A stretch of DNA of 64,000 nt from Pseudomonas sp. PDM14. Lineage in GTDB: Bacteria > Pseudomonadota > Gammaproteobacteria > Pseudomonadales > Pseudomonadaceae. The stretch is from assembly GCF_014851905.1 (NCBI RefSeq), contig NZ_JACVAQ010000001.1:2418001-2482000 (forward strand), written 5' to 3'. The position numbers were made by a program, and so were the translations under genes. Of this stretch, positions 17,591 to 31,733 are shown piece by piece. Below the pieces are notes generated by a model. That model had not been told where the DNA came from. It did no database searches and worked only from the letters and a program-made list of their open reading frames with translations. Every line of letters begins with the position of its first letter. The stretch's first letter is position 1.

Positions 17591-18346
17591 TTAGCGGCCC
17601 TGGCAGGCATCGACGCGCAACCAACGTTCCAGCAGCTTGAAGCCCTGGACCAGCAGGAAGGCGATGAGCAGGTAGAACAGCCCGGCGGCGAAGAAGATTT
17701 CCACCGGCAGGTAGGTGCGTGCAATCACTGTGCGGGCCATGCCGGTCAGCTCGAGCAGGGTTACGGTGCTGGCCAGGGCGCTAGCCTTGAGCATCAGGAT
17801 CACTTCGTTGCTGTAGGCCGGAAGGCCGATGCGCGCGGCGCGCGGCAGGATGATGTAACGCATCGACTGCGCGCGGGACATGCCCAGTGCGCGTGCGGCT
17901 TCCACTTCGCCCGGCGGCACGGCCTGGATCGCGCCGCGGATGATTTCGGCAATGTAGGCGGCGGTGTGCAGGGTCATGGTCACCACGGCGCAGACGAACG
18001 GGTCGCGCAGGCCCTTGATGCGCAGGCTGAAATCCCAGCTCCAGTCGCCCAGAACGAAGGTGTGGGCCAGCGTGGTGCCGGTCCACATCACACTCTGGCG
18101 CACGGACTCGAACTGCGACAGGCCGTAGTAGAGCAGGAACAGCTGCACCAGCAGTGGCGTGCCGCGGAAGAAGAAGATGTAGCCGTACGGCATGGCGCGC
18201 ACGTACCAGTGGCGCGAGGCACGGGCGATGCCCATCGGCAGCGCGAGGATCAACCCGGCGATGACGGCGATGGTGACCAGTTCGACGGTCAGCCAGGCGC
18301 CTTCGAGCAGCTTGGGCAGGTACTTGACGATGACTTCCCAGTTCAC
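17591..18346 (-). CDS. Polar amino acid ABC transporter permease (HisM-type)
   Basis: 251 residues with about five membrane helices and the ATPase-contact loop EVEAARALGMSRAQSMRYII. The start is a GTG at 18346 (VNWEVIVKYLP) behind AGGAGCG and overlaps the upstream permease stop by 4 bp. The longer open frame is out-of-frame hisQ sequence. It pairs with the HisQ-type subunit; the substrate is probably a basic amino acid, judged from family resemblance only. Confidence 0.86.
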   Translation of the reverse strand: MNWEVIVKYLPKLLEGAWLTVELVTIAVIAGLILALPMGIARASRHWYVRAMPYGYIFFFRGTPLLVQLFLLYYGLSQFESVRQSVMWTGTTLAHTFVLGDWSWDFSLRIKGLRDPFVCAVVTMTLHTAAYIAEIIRGAIQAVPPGEVEAARALGMSRAQSMRYIILPRAARIGLPAYSNEVILMLKASALASTVTLLELTGMARTVIARTYLPVEIFFAAGLFYLLIAFLLVQGFKLLERWLRVDACQGR

Positions 18347-19038
18347 GATGCGCTCCTGACAAAGCCACGGCTGGCACGTTTCTCGAGGACGTGCATGCCG
18401 ATCATCGCGAGGATGGTCAGCCCCAGGTAGATGAAGGCGGCGACCATGAAGAAGGTGAAGGGCTCCTTGCTCGCGGTCACGGCGATCTGCGCGCGGCGCA
18501 TGATTTCTTCCAGGCCGATGACCGACACCAGCGCGGTGTCCTTCATCAGGATCATGAACAGGTTGCCCAGGCCCGGCAGGGCGATGCGCCACATCTGCGG
18601 CAGGATCAGGCGCCAGAGAATGCGCGACTTGGACAGGCCGAGGGCCTGGCCGGCTTCACGGTGGCCCTTGGGGATGGCCAGAATCGCGCCGCGGAACACT
18701 TCCGTGGCGTAGGAACCGAAGCACAGGCCGAGGGCGATGGTGCCGGCGGCGAAGGCGTTCAGTTCGAGGTCGGGCTTGCCGAACATCTCGCCGATGCTGC
18801 GCATCAGGTTGACGGTGCCGAAATAGATCAGCAGTACCCAGAGCAGTTCGGGTACACCGCGGACGATGGTCGAGTAGCTGCCGCCAAGCCATTGCAGGGG
18901 CTTGTACGGCGAAGTCTTGGCCAGCGCACCGAGTAGGCCGAGCACGAGGCCCAGCACCAGGGCGCACAACGCCAGTTGGATGGTCATCAGCGCGCCAGCG
19001 AGCAGCGCGGGGCCGAATCCATGGAGATCGAGAGTCAT
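18343..19038 (-). CDS. Polar amino acid ABC transporter permease (HisQ-type)
   Basis: 231 residues with membrane helices starting at residue 10 and the loop HREAGQALGLSKSRILW typical of the HisMQ family. IVRGVPELLWVLLIYFG is characteristic of histidine, arginine and ornithine permeases. It forms the heterodimeric channel with the next gene, which it overlaps by 4 bp. Confidence 0.88.
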   Translation of the reverse strand: MTLDLHGFGPALLAGALMTIQLALCALVLGLVLGLLGALAKTSPYKPLQWLGGSYSTIVRGVPELLWVLLIYFGTVNLMRSIGEMFGKPDLELNAFAAGTIALGLCFGSYATEVFRGAILAIPKGHREAGQALGLSKSRILWRLILPQMWRIALPGLGNLFMILMKDTALVSVIGLEEIMRRAQIAVTASKEPFTFFMVAAFIYLGLTILAMIGMHVLEKRASRGFVRSAS

Positions 19039-19095
19039 CTGGAGGCTACTGCAAGGGACGACCGCCGCCCGGCTGGGCGGCGGCAGTCAGGCGGT

Positions 19096-19848
19096 TCAGT
19101 AGATGCTGAACGGGAAGTACTTGTCGTTGATCTGCTTGTAGGTACCGTCGGCGACGATTTCCTTCAGGGCAGTGTTCAGCTTCTCGCGCAGCGGGTCGCC
19201 CTTGCGCACGGCGATGGCGATCTTGTCGTTGTCGAAGACCGGCTCGCCCTTGAACTCGAAGTCCTTGCCGGCGTCGCTCTTCAGCCATTCCCAGTTGACG
19301 AACTTGTCAGCCAGAACGCCATCGAGGCGGCCGGAGGACAGGTCAAGGTAGGCGTTTTCCTGGGTGTCGTAGAGTTTGATCTCGACCACGCCATCCAGGT
19401 TGTCTTCCAGCCAGGTGCCGGCGATGGTGGCGCGCTGGGCACCGATGACCTTGCCCTTGAGGCTGGCCTTGTCGGCTTTCAGGTCGGAGCTTTTCGGCGC
19501 GATGAATTGCAGCTTGTTGGTGTAGTAGGCGTCGGTGAAGTCGACCGCGGCCTTGCGCTCTTCGGTGATCGACATGGAGGCGGCGAGGAAGTCGAACTTC
19601 TTCGCGTTCAGGGCCGGGATGATGCCGTCCCAGTCCGAGGTGACCACTTCGCACTCGGCGGCCATCTTGGCGCACAGAGCCTTGGCGATTTCCACGTCGA
19701 AGCCGCCGACCTGGCCGCTGGCATCGATCAGGTTGAAGGGCGGGTAGGCGCCTTCGGTGCCGATCTTCAGTTTGTCCGCGGCGATGGCGCTGGTGCCGAA
19801 AGTCAGGGTGGCGACTGCGGCCAGCAGGATCTTCTTATAGTTCTGCAT
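19096..19848 (-). CDS. Periplasmic polar amino acid-binding protein
   Basis: 250 residues. A signal peptide ends at about residue 23 (SAIA). The family 3 solute-binding pattern is clear: KIGTEGAYPPFN at the mature N-terminus, GGFDVEIAKALC and SITEERKAAVDFTD. It resembles the lysine/arginine/ornithine or histidine-binding proteins; the ligand cannot be told apart by eye. Its genes follow the order ATPase, binding protein, HisQ, HisM. Confidence 0.87.
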   Translation of the reverse strand: MQNYKKILLAAVATLTFGTSAIAADKLKIGTEGAYPPFNLIDASGQVGGFDVEIAKALCAKMAAECEVVTSDWDGIIPALNAKKFDFLAASMSITEERKAAVDFTDAYYTNKLQFIAPKSSDLKADKASLKGKVIGAQRATIAGTWLEDNLDGVVEIKLYDTQENAYLDLSSGRLDGVLADKFVNWEWLKSDAGKDFEFKGEPVFDNDKIAIAVRKGDPLREKLNTALKEIVADGTYKQINDKYFPFSIY

Positions 19849-19862
19849 GCGTTGTTGCTCCG

Positions 19863-20636
19863 TTAGCGATTGCTGGACATGAATTGTTTACAGCGCGCCG
19901 ACTGCGGCGTGTCGAATACCTGCTCGGGTGTGCCCTGTTCTTCCACCAGACCCTGGTGGAGAAACACCACCTGGCTGGAAACCTGGCGGGCAAAACTCAT
20001 TTCGTGGGTGACCAGCAGCATGGTTCGGCCTTCATCGGCGAGCGCGCGGATCACGTTAAGCACTTCCTGTACCATTTCCGGGTCGAGCGCCGAAGTGGGC
20101 TCGTCGAACAGTATCACTTTAGGCTGCATGGCCAGGGTGCGCGCAATCGCCGCGCGCTGCTGCTGGCCGCCGGAAAGCTGATTGGGGTAGGCGTGGCGTT
20201 TGTCGGCGATGCCGACCTTGGCCAGCAGCGCCTCAGCCACTTCGGTGGCTTCGGCCTTGCTCTGGCCGAGCACGCGGCGCGGCGCCTCGATGATGTTGTC
20301 GAGCACGCTCATGTGCGGCCACAGGTTGAAATTCTGGAAGACGAAGCCGATCTCGCTGCGCAGGCGATTGATCTGCTTGTTGTCGGCGGCGACCAGTTCG
20401 CCGTTGCTGGCGCTCTTCAGCTTGAGTTCTTCACCGGCGACGAGGATCTGCCCCTGATGCGGGTTCTCAAGCAGGTTGATGCAGCGCAGGAAGGTCGATT
20501 TGCCCGAACCGGACGAGCCGAGGATGGAGATCACATCGCCGTCGCGGGCGGTCAGCGAGATGCCCTTGAGCACTTCGAGATCGCCGTAGCGTTTGTGCAG
20601 GTTGCGGATTTCCAGCGCTGGCGTGGCCTCGGCCAT
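19863..20636 (-). CDS. Polar amino acid ABC transporter ATP-binding protein (HisP-type)
   Basis: 257 residues. Walker A GSSGSGKST, signature LSGGQQQRAAIA, Walker B VILFDEPTSALDPE and the H-loop THEM are all visible. SASNGELVAADNKQINRLR is typical of the HisP group. The ATG at 20636 sits behind AAGAGGAC; an upstream start would add 21 Pro/Arg-rich residues and is less likely. First gene of the transporter operon; the 271 bp upstream to 20907 hold no other gene. Confidence 0.9.
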   Translation of the reverse strand: MAEATPALEIRNLHKRYGDLEVLKGISLTARDGDVISILGSSGSGKSTFLRCINLLENPHQGQILVAGEELKLKSASNGELVAADNKQINRLRSEIGFVFQNFNLWPHMSVLDNIIEAPRRVLGQSKAEATEVAEALLAKVGIADKRHAYPNQLSGGQQQRAAIARTLAMQPKVILFDEPTSALDPEMVQEVLNVIRALADEGRTMLLVTHEMSFARQVSSQVVFLHQGLVEEQGTPEQVFDTPQSARCKQFMSSNR

Positions 20637-20907
20637 GGGGTGTCCTCTTGGATTCGGAGTGCGCTCCGGCTGCAGGCCGCCCTCCTGGCGTGGCGTCAAC
20701 CTAGCATAGCGCCATCAGGGGCGCCAAGCGGGCAGGCGGGCAAGTTCGGCCGGCTGCGCGGAGTGTGTCGCATCGTCGCAGGGCTATGTCGCGCGTATAC
20801 AAAAACGCGCATTTTTTGCGGGGTGCGGACAATTCGGCGCGCACCCTACGCATTTCTCGACGGCAATTCCAGTGCCAGTCGAGCAGGTGGTCTGCGCGCC
20901 TCGTCCG

Positions 20908-23493
20908 TCAGCGGGCCTTGCCGCGCCCTTGGAGCATGCCCGCGACCTTGTCGCGCAGGCTTTCCAGGGAGAAGGGTTTGCCGATCACGTCCATCTGCGT
21001 GGCCAGGTCGCTGCCATCGATGCTGACGATCTCCGCATAACCGGTGGCGAACAGTACCAGCAGGTCGGGGCGTAGCTTGCGGGCGGCGAGGGCCAGCTCC
21101 TGGCCGTTCATGCCGGGAAGACCGACATCGGTCATCAGCAGGTCGATGGTCTGCGCGCTCTGCAGGATCGGCAGGGCTTCCTCGGCATCGCCGGCTTCGA
21201 GCACCTGGTAGCCGAACTCTTCGAGCACTTCGATGGTGAGCATGCGCACCACGTCGGAATCTTCCACGACCAGTACGCAGGGGCGGCTGGCCGGCACCGC
21301 TGGGGCATCACTATCACCTTGCACGTTGTCTTCCTCTGCTTGGCTCCTGGGAAAGTACAGGTTGACCGTGGTGCCGTGGCCGGTCGCGCTGTGCAGGCGA
21401 ATTTGCCCGCCGATCTGTTTGATGAAGCCGTAAACCATCGACAGGCCCAGGCCGCTGCCCTGGCCGGGTGCCTTGGTGGTGAAGAAGGGCTCGAAGGCGC
21501 GCTCGAGGATGTCCTCGCTCATGCCCGTGCCGCTGTCCTTAACCTGCAGCAGTAGATAGTCGCCGGGCGCGAGGTCGGTGCTGCTGCCGTCGAAGCGCAT
21601 TGCGTGGGTGCTGATCTGTAGCTGGCCGCCGTCTGGCAGAGCATCGCGGGCGTTGTCGACCAGGTGCAGCAAGGCTTTGCGCAGCTGGTCGGCGTCGCTG
21701 AGGATATGCGTGCAGTCGGAGGTCAGGTCCAGCTGCAGTTCGGTGCGTTCGCCCGCCTGCTCCGCCAGCTGTGGCTGCAGGTCGCGGATCAGGGTGTTCA
21801 GTTGCAGCGGGCGCATGTCCAGCGCCTGGCGGCGGGAGAAGGACAGCAGGTTGTGGGTCAGCGCCGCACCACGGCGGGCGGATTCGGCCGCGGCCTGAAT
21901 GAAACGCTGCAAGTCGTCGCGCACGGTACTCGGCAGGCGGCGCTCGATCAAATCGAGGCTGACCTGGATGCCGGCCAGCAGATTGTTGAAGTCGTGGGCG
22001 ATACCGCCGGTGAGCTGACCGACCGCTTCCATGCGTTGGGCGTTGCGCAGCGCCTCTTCGGTGCGCGCGAGCACCTCGGCGGTGCGCTTTTCCTCGGTGA
22101 TGTCACGGGCGCCGCCATACAGCAGGTCGCCATCCGGGGTGGCGCTCCAGGACAGCCAGCGGTAGCTGCCATCGCTGTGGCGCAGGCGATTCTCGAAGCG
22201 CAGCAGACGATTGCCCTGGGCCAGGAATTCGCGCTTGGCGTCGGTTTCCTGGGTGTCGTCCGGGTGTTCCAGCCAGTGCGTGGTGCGGCCGAGCAGTTCG
22301 CTCTCGTTCCAGCCCAGAGTGGTCGACCAGGCCGGGTTGATGCTGACCAGCGTGCCGTCCTTGGCCGAGACGCAGAGCAGGTCGTGGGACAGCGCCCAGA
22401 GGCGGTCGCGCTCGCGGGTGCGCAGCTCGATACGCTGCTGCATGTCCCGGGCCTGACGCTGTTCCTCGACCTGGCGCATGACCTGAGCGATACCAATGGC
22501 GAGTGTGCTGGCCAGGCTGTGCAGGAACTCGCGGTAGTTGTCGTCCAGCTGCCGTCGTGGGCTGATACCGCAGACCAAGGTGCCGAGTACGCCGTGGTCT
22601 TCTGCCTGCAGTGGCAGCACGTAGGCGCTGGTTACCGGTTCCGGCCAGGGCTCGAGCTGCTGCTCCACGAACAGGTGCTGCTGGCCGACGGTGCTCGGTG
22701 CCCAGATATGGCTGTGTACCTGGCCATCTATATATAGAGGCGCCAGCGGGCTGTCCGCGCTGAGACCGCTGCGGGTGTGCAGGCGCTGCGTGCCTGCCTG
22801 CCCGGCCTCGTTGAGGTAGAGCAGGCAGAACGGCAGGTCGATATTGGCGGCTTCCAGGAGGGCGGCGCAGCGGCTGCGTACCTCGTCGATGTCGCGGGCC
22901 AGTTGCAGGCTGTCGCGCAGCTCGCCGAGCAGTTTGCTGCGCCGCGAATCGAGGACTTTTTCGGTGGTCTCGATAACTGTGTTGAACAACCCGAGCGGCT
23001 TGCCGTCATAGCCGAAGATCGGACTGACGTTGTAGTTGAAATAGCACTCCTCGACATAGCCGAAACGCTGCATCGGCAGCAGGCCATCCACGGTGTGGAC
23101 GGCCACGCCGGTGTGCATGATGCCGTCGAACATGGGCTGCAGGATCGGCCAGATGTCGGCCCAGGCTTCGCGGGCGGGACGGCCAAGCGCCCAGGGATGC
23201 TTGTCGCCGGGGATCGCGCTCCAGGGGTCGTTGTACAGCAGGTGGTAGTCGGGACCCCAGTAGATGCACACGGGGAAGCGCGAGTTGAGGCCGACGCCGA
23301 GGATCGCCTTGAGGGTGTCTGGCCAGGTACCGATCTGGCCCAGGCCGGTGTTGTCCCAGTCCAGTGCGCGGATCATCGGCGCCATGGTGCCCTCGCTGGC
23401 GAGGAAGTCGCTGTCCACTGCCCAGCCTTGCAGGGTCGGGTGGGGCTCAGTGGGTGTCGGCATCGGTCTGTGTCCGTGAGGGCTGAAGTCCAT
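20908..23493 (-). CDS. Cytoplasmic hybrid sensor histidine kinase (PAS-GAF-PAS-HisKA-ATPase-receiver)
   Basis: 861 residues with no membrane helix. An N-terminal PAS-like domain (about 60-180) is followed by a GAF region (190-345), a second PAS (363-470, with [10 protein letters not shown] at its end), HisKA with His500 in [13 protein letters not shown] and an ATPase domain with DSGTGM and [12 protein letters not shown] receiver ends the protein (about 735-855, Asp in [13 protein letters not shown]). The signal is unknown. It diverges from the next operon across a 238 bp gap, which suggests linked control. An ATG at 23463 is an alternative start. Confidence 0.85.
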   Translation of the reverse strand: MDFSPHGHRPMPTPTEPHPTLQGWAVDSDFLASEGTMAPMIRALDWDNTGLGQIGTWPDTLKAILGVGLNSRFPVCIYWGPDYHLLYNDPWSAIPGDKHPWALGRPAREAWADIWPILQPMFDGIMHTGVAVHTVDGLLPMQRFGYVEECYFNYNVSPIFGYDGKPLGLFNTVIETTEKVLDSRRSKLLGELRDSLQLARDIDEVRSRCAALLEAANIDLPFCLLYLNEAGQAGTQRLHTRSGLSADSPLAPLYIDGQVHSHIWAPSTVGQQHLFVEQQLEPWPEPVTSAYVLPLQAEDHGVLGTLVCGISPRRQLDDNYREFLHSLASTLAIGIAQVMRQVEEQRQARDMQQRIELRTRERDRLWALSHDLLCVSAKDGTLVSINPAWSTTLGWNESELLGRTTHWLEHPDDTQETDAKREFLAQGNRLLRFENRLRHSDGSYRWLSWSATPDGDLLYGGARDITEEKRTAEVLARTEEALRNAQRMEAVGQLTGGIAHDFNNLLAGIQVSLDLIERRLPSTVRDDLQRFIQAAAESARRGAALTHNLLSFSRRQALDMRPLQLNTLIRDLQPQLAEQAGERTELQLDLTSDCTHILSDADQLRKALLHLVDNARDALPDGGQLQISTHAMRFDGSSTDLAPGDYLLLQVKDSGTGMSEDILERAFEPFFTTKAPGQGSGLGLSMVYGFIKQIGGQIRLHSATGHGTTVNLYFPRSQAEEDNVQGDSDAPAVPASRPCVLVVEDSDVVRMLTIEVLEEFGYQVLEAGDAEEALPILQSAQTIDLLMTDVGLPGMNGQELALAARKLRPDLLVLFATGYAEIVSIDGSDLATQMDVIGKPFSLESLRDKVAGMLQGRGKAR

Positions 23494-23731
23494 GAATAGG
23501 CGGGTGGTGCAGGCAGCGGATTCAGCTGTTTAGAAGGAGGTGGTGGCGAAAAATTCCACCTGCCGTTCGGCCTGCATCGGCGCTGCGGCAAGCGAAACAC
23601 AGCGGGGCAGGAAAGTCGATTGAGGCGCGAGGCGTCGTGATTGGATATTGCGGACCAGCGCATTACCATGCGGAACACTTTTTTCATCTACATATCAGGC
23701 GTGCATTCCGGCGCATGGCCAGGGACAGAGA

Positions 23732-27214
<3,483 letters not shown>

Positions 27215-27215
27215 C

Positions 27216-28034
27216 ATGCCTGACCGCACGCTGGATATTGAGCTGCGCCTGCTGATCGAGGCCATCTACCTCAAGTACAGCTACGACTTCCGCGACTACT
27301 CCGGCTCCTCGCTGAAGCGCCGCGTGACTCACGCCATGCGCCAGTTCGACTGCAAAACGGTGTCCGCCCTGCAGGAGCGGATCATCCATAACCCGAGTGC
27401 GTTCCACGAGTTGCTGCAGTTCCTCACCATCCCGGTCAGCGAAATGTTCCGTGACCCGACCTACTTCTTGGCCCTGCGCCGGGAAGTGGTGCCGGTGCTG
27501 CGCACCTATCCGTCGCTGAAAGTGTGGATCGCCGGCTGCAGCACCGGCGAGGAAGTGCACTCGATGGCCATTCTGTTGCACGAGGAAGGCCTGCTCGAAC
27601 GCACACTGATCTACGCCACCGACATCAACCCGCAATCGCTGGAGAAGGCGCGCAAGGGCATCTATGCCCTCGACGACATGCGCAAGTACAGCGAGAACTA
27701 CCGCCTGGCCGGTGGCCGCGGCTCGCTCTCCGACTACTACACGGCGGCCTACGACGGCGTGCTGTTCGACAAGCTGCTGCGCGAGAACGTGACCTTCGCC
27801 GACCACAGTCTGGCCACCGACAGCGTGTTCTCCGAAACCCAGCTGATCTCCTGCCGCAACGTGCTGATCTACTTCAACAAGCAGCTGCAGGACCGCGCCC
27901 TCGGGCTGTTCCACGATTCCCTCTGCCGGCGTGGCTTCCTCGGCCTGGGCAGCAAGGAAAGCCTGGATTTCTCCGCCTACGCCGGGGCCTTCGAGGGCCT
28001 GAACCGGCAGGAACGGGTGTTCCGTAAACTATGA
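27216..28034 (+). CDS. CheR-type protein-glutamate methyltransferase
   Basis: 272 residues. An N-terminal helical domain (10-75, with SSLKRRVTHAMRQ) and the SAM-binding CheR domain, with IAGCSTGEEVHS at 105-116 and the conserved FSETQLISCRNVLIYF, are complete. CheR methylates glutamates in chemoreceptors, but no receptor, CheA or CheW gene is near. In hybrid-kinase operons the target may be the kinase; this is inference. It overlaps cheB by 4 bp. Confidence 0.87.
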   Translation: MPDRTLDIELRLLIEAIYLKYSYDFRDYSGSSLKRRVTHAMRQFDCKTVSALQERIIHNPSAFHELLQFLTIPVSEMFRDPTYFLALRREVVPVLRTYPSLKVWIAGCSTGEEVHSMAILLHEEGLLERTLIYATDINPQSLEKARKGIYALDDMRKYSENYRLAGGRGSLSDYYTAAYDGVLFDKLLRENVTFADHSLATDSVFSETQLISCRNVLIYFNKQLQDRALGLFHDSLCRRGFLGLGSKESLDFSAYAGAFEGLNRQERVFRKL

Positions 28035-28615
28035 AGCAGCCGACTCGCGACGCCGTGGTGATCGGCGCCTCCGCCGGTGGGGTCGAAGCCCTGCTTGGCC
28101 TGTTCGACGCTCTGCCGGCGAGCTACGGCCTGCCGCTGGTGTGCGTGCTGCACCTGCCCGAAGACCGCACCAGCCATCTCGCCGAACTCTTCGCCAAGCG
28201 CCTGGTGCTGCGCGTCAAGGAGGCCCAGGACAAGGAAACCCTGCAGCCCGGCACCTTGTACTTCGCCGGCTCCGGCTATCACCTGGCGATCGAGCAGGAC
28301 CGCAGTTTTTCCCTCAGCCGCGAGGAGCCGCGGCACTATTCGCGGCCCTCGATCGACGTGTTGTTCGAATCCGCGGCGGATGTCTACCGCGAGCGCCTGG
28401 TCGGCATTCTGCTCACTGGCGCCAACCAGGACGGCGCTGCCGGCCTGACCATGATCAAGCAGTTCGGTGGCTTGAGCGTGGTACAAGATCCAACCGAGGC
28501 GGCGGTGCCGACCATGCCCGAAGCTGCCCTGGCGTTGCACGTGCCAGACCACATCCTCCCGCTGCGCGAGATTCGTGCACTGCTAGCCCGACTGGACCCT
28601 TGCCATGCTGAGTAA
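28031..28615 (+). CDS. CheB-type methylesterase domain without a receiver
   Basis: 194 residues comprising only the esterase domain. The catalytic triad can be read as Ser14 (GASAGG), His41 (LHLPEDR) and Asp134 (GANQDGAAGL). Chemotaxis CheB has an N-terminal receiver that controls it; this one has none, so it is not phospho-gated in the standard way. It overlaps cheR by 4 bp and the following kinase gene by 11 bp, suggesting equimolar production with both. Confidence 0.88.
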   Translation: MKQPTRDAVVIGASAGGVEALLGLFDALPASYGLPLVCVLHLPEDRTSHLAELFAKRLVLRVKEAQDKETLQPGTLYFAGSGYHLAIEQDRSFSLSREEPRHYSRPSIDVLFESAADVYRERLVGILLTGANQDGAAGLTMIKQFGGLSVVQDPTEAAVPTMPEAALALHVPDHILPLREIRALLARLDPCHAE

Positions 28616-29789
28616 CCAGGGAAGCAAACTGCTCATCGTCGACGACCTGCCGGAGAACCTGCTGGCACTCGAGGCGCTGATCAAGGAGGACGGCCGTGAG
28701 GTGTTCAAGGCGCACTCGGCGGACGAGGCGCTGGCGCTGCTGCTGGAACACGAATTCGCCCTGGCCATTCTCGACGTGCAGATGCCCGGCATGGACGGCT
28801 TCGGCCTGGCCGAGCTGATGCGCGGCACGGAGAAGACCAAGCACATTCCCATCGTCTTCGTCAGCGCCGCCGGGCGCGAGCTGAACTACGCGTTCAAGGG
28901 CTACGAAAGCGGCGCGGTGGACTTCCTGCAGAAACCGCTGGACACCCACGCGGTGCGCAGCAAGGTAACCGTATTCGTCGAGCTGTACCGCCAGCGCAAG
29001 GTCATGAGCCAGCAGCTCGATGCCCTGCAGCGCGGCCGTGCCGAGCAGGAAGCGTTGCTCGCCGAATTGCGTGCCACCCAGGACGAGTTGCAGCGCGCCG
29101 TGCGCATGCGCGACGACTTCATGTCGGTGGTCTCCCACGAACTGCGCACGCCGCTCAACGGCCTGATCCTCGACACCCAGCTGCGCAAGCTGCACCTGGC
29201 CAAGGGCAACAGCGCGGCGTTTGGCGAAGACAAGCTGCGCAAGATGTTCGACCGTGACGAGCGGCAGATCCAAAGCCTGATCCGCCTGATCGAGGACATG
29301 CTCGATGTCTCGCGCATTCGCACCGGCAAGCTGTCGATCCGCCCGGTGCGTTTTGACCTGGTGCAGCTGGTGCGCAATGTCAGCGAGAACTTCGCCCAGC
29401 AGATGCTCGCCGCCGACTGCAGCCTGAGCCTGGATGCCGAGGGCGAAATGGTCGGCATCTGGGACGAGTTCCGCATCGAGCAGGTGCTCAGCAACCTGCT
29501 GAGCAACGCCCTGCGCTACGGCGCCGGGCACCCGGTGGCGGTGCATGTGGCGGCGGTGCCGGGTGGCGCGCAGGTCACCGTGCGTGACCAGGGCATCGGC
29601 ATCCCGCTGGAAGACCAGCGGCGGATCTTCCAGCAGTTCGAGCGGGCCAACGGTGCCAACGCCGTGGCCGGCCTGGGCCTGGGGTTGTTCATTTCCGAGC
29701 AGATCGCCCGTGCCCACGGCGGGCGCATCGAGGTGCACAGCGCGCCGGGGCAGGGCTCGTCCTTCACCCTGTTCCTGCCGCTGAGCTGA
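28605..29789 (+). CDS. Receiver-histidine kinase hybrid
   Basis: 394 residues. A receiver (1-125, Asp57 in ILDVQMPGMDG) comes first, then a coiled linker, HisKA with His178 in SVVSHELRTPLNG, and an ATPase domain with DQGIGI and GLGLGLFISEQ. The receiver-first order fits a relay step downstream of the 1160-residue kinase. There is no DNA-binding output. It is the last gene of the operon. Confidence 0.87.
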   Translation: MLSNQGSKLLIVDDLPENLLALEALIKEDGREVFKAHSADEALALLLEHEFALAILDVQMPGMDGFGLAELMRGTEKTKHIPIVFVSAAGRELNYAFKGYESGAVDFLQKPLDTHAVRSKVTVFVELYRQRKVMSQQLDALQRGRAEQEALLAELRATQDELQRAVRMRDDFMSVVSHELRTPLNGLILDTQLRKLHLAKGNSAAFGEDKLRKMFDRDERQIQSLIRLIEDMLDVSRIRTGKLSIRPVRFDLVQLVRNVSENFAQQMLAADCSLSLDAEGEMVGIWDEFRIEQVLSNLLSNALRYGAGHPVAVHVAAVPGGAQVTVRDQGIGIPLEDQRRIFQQFERANGANAVAGLGLGLFISEQIARAHGGRIEVHSAPGQGSSFTLFLPLS

Positions 29790-29894
29790 ACCGCCGACCG
29801 GCCACTGCGCGCGACAGCATGACTCTGGTAAAGTTCCGCCGCTCACCCAGTGGACCGGGGTCAGGGCGTGGCGCGGAACTGCCGGGGAGGGGTC

Positions 29895-31733
29895 ATGCAG
29901 CAGGCGCAGCAGTCATCGCAATCCTTTCGCTCGGCCCTCTGGCTGGTGTGTGCCCTGGTGCTATTGCTGGTGCCGTTGCTGCACCTGTGGCAGCCGCTGC
30001 AGCGCTGGAGCAATAGCCAGACCGACTGGCTGACCCGCCTGCGCGCCGCCGAGCAGCAGCCCGATCCGCGCCTGGTGGTGATCGACATCGACGACACCAG
30101 CCTGCAGGCCCTGGCGAGCGAGGCTGGCAAGTGGCCGTGGCCACGCTCACTGCACGCCGAGCTGGTCGAACACCTGTTGGCGCAGAAGGCCGACGCGGTG
30201 ATCTTCGATGTGCTGTTCAGCGAAGCGGACCGCTTCCACCCCGATGCCGACGCCTATTTCGCCGAGGTCCTGGCGCAGACCGACAAGGTCTACCTGGCCG
30301 CCCTGCAGCAGCAGGCCGCCGACCCGGCCAAGGCGCCATTGCTCGCTACATACCCCGCTCAGGCCGGCCTACTGCCCGGTCATGCCGAGGGCCGCGGCCT
30401 GCTTCTGCTGCCGCACGCCTTGCCGCCGACGGTGTGGAAGACCGGCACGATCAACTTCACCCCCGACTGGGACGGCGTTGGCCGCCGCTACGACCTCTAT
30501 CGCCCGTTCGGCGACTGGCGCATGCCCTCGCTGCCGGCGCGGGTGGCGCAGGACCGCGGCGTGCCCCTGGCGGCGCAGGACAGCTTCCTGCTCGACTGGC
30601 AGAGCGACAGCCGCGTGCCTTACCCACGCATCGCCTTCGCCGAGGCGCTGGCCCAGGCCCGCGGCGAGCCGGGGCGCCTGCCCGCTGACTACTTCACCGG
30701 CAAGCTGGTGGTGATCGGCACCACTGCGGCGGGTCTCTACGACCTGCGCCGCACGCCACTGGACGAGCTGTACCCGGCGGTGTTCATCCTCGCCACGGCC
30801 ATCGACAACCTGCTCAACGGCGAACAGCTGCATGCCGCCCCCGTCTGGGCCATGCCGTTGCTGAGCCTGGTCTTGCTGCTGGCGCTGCAGCTGCTGTTGC
30901 TGCGCGAGCGGCTGCTGCTGGTCAGCCTGCTGGTGCCATTGCTCAGCCTGGCGCTGTTCGCCGCCAGCTATCTGCTGGTGCGCGGCGGCCTGCTGGTCGG
31001 CGTGCTGCCCTGCGTGCTGGCGCTGTGGCTGCAGCTCGGCCTGGGCCTGGCGGCGTTCTACCGCCGGCGGCGCCAGCAACTGAACAACACCATCAGCATG
31101 TTCAGCCGTTTCCTCGACCCCAAGGTGGTCGCGCAACTGGTGGCGCGCGGCGACCCGCAGGCGCTGATGGCCAGCCGCGAATGCCAGCTCACCGTGCTGT
31201 TCTCCGACATCCGCAACTTCACCACCATGTCCGAGCGGCACAGCGCGCAGGAAATCATGCAGATCCTGGAGAACTACTTCGCCGGCCAGGTCGACGTACT
31301 GTTCAAGCACCACGCCACCCTCGACAAGTTCATCGGCGACGCGATCATGGCCTTCTGGGGCGCCCCGCAGGACAACCCGAACCAGGCCGCCGACGCGATC
31401 AACGCGGCGCTGGAGATGATCGATAACGTCGAGCGCTACCAGCGCGATTTCGATCACCCCGACTTCGACATCGGCATCGGCCTGCACACCGGCCCGGCCG
31501 TGGTTGGCATGGTCGGCACCAGCAAGCGCTACGACTACACCGCCATCGGCGACACGGTGAACCTGGCCAGCCGCATCGAGGGCCTGACCAAGGGCCGGGC
31601 ACGCCTGCTGGTGTCCGCCGCGACCATGCAGGCCTGCGCCGACCAGTTCGATTTCATTGCCCATGGCGACTTTCAGGTGAAAGGTCGCAATGAATCCGTC
31701 GTCCTCTTCGAACCCAGGAGAAAAGCCCCATGA
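29895..31733 (+). CDS. CHASE2-domain class III adenylate cyclase
   Basis: 612 residues. An N-terminal helix (13-33) leads into a periplasmic CHASE2 domain (VVIDIDDTSLQAL to the GTTAAGLYDLR stretch), then three clustered membrane helices (about 315-385) and a cytoplasmic cyclase domain. Metal-binding FSDIRNFTTMSE, the adenine-selective Lys in LDKFIGDAIMAFWG and YTAIGDTVNLASR suggest cAMP, not cGMP. The ATG at 29895 has GGAGGGG upstream, better than an earlier in-frame start. It overlaps the next gene by 4 bp. The signal sensed is unknown. Confidence 0.88.
   Translation: MQQAQQSSQSFRSALWLVCALVLLLVPLLHLWQPLQRWSNSQTDWLTRLRAAEQQPDPRLVVIDIDDTSLQALASEAGKWPWPRSLHAELVEHLLAQKADAVIFDVLFSEADRFHPDADAYFAEVLAQTDKVYLAALQQQAADPAKAPLLATYPAQAGLLPGHAEGRGLLLLPHALPPTVWKTGTINFTPDWDGVGRRYDLYRPFGDWRMPSLPARVAQDRGVPLAAQDSFLLDWQSDSRVPYPRIAFAEALAQARGEPGRLPADYFTGKLVVIGTTAAGLYDLRRTPLDELYPAVFILATAIDNLLNGEQLHAAPVWAMPLLSLVLLLALQLLLLRERLLLVSLLVPLLSLALFAASYLLVRGGLLVGVLPCVLALWLQLGLGLAAFYRRRRQQLNNTISMFSRFLDPKVVAQLVARGDPQALMASRECQLTVLFSDIRNFTTMSERHSAQEIMQILENYFAGQVDVLFKHHATLDKFIGDAIMAFWGAPQDNPNQAADAINAALEMIDNVERYQRDFDHPDFDIGIGLHTGPAVVGMVGTSKRYDYTAIGDTVNLASRIEGLTKGRARLLVSAATMQACADQFDFIAHGDFQVKGRNESVVLFEPRRKAP

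Noticed and set aside
18347..18592. N-terminal extension of the HisM-type permease
   Set aside because: Out-of-frame reading of the upstream permease gene; the GTG at 18346 has a ribosome site and starts the conserved fold.
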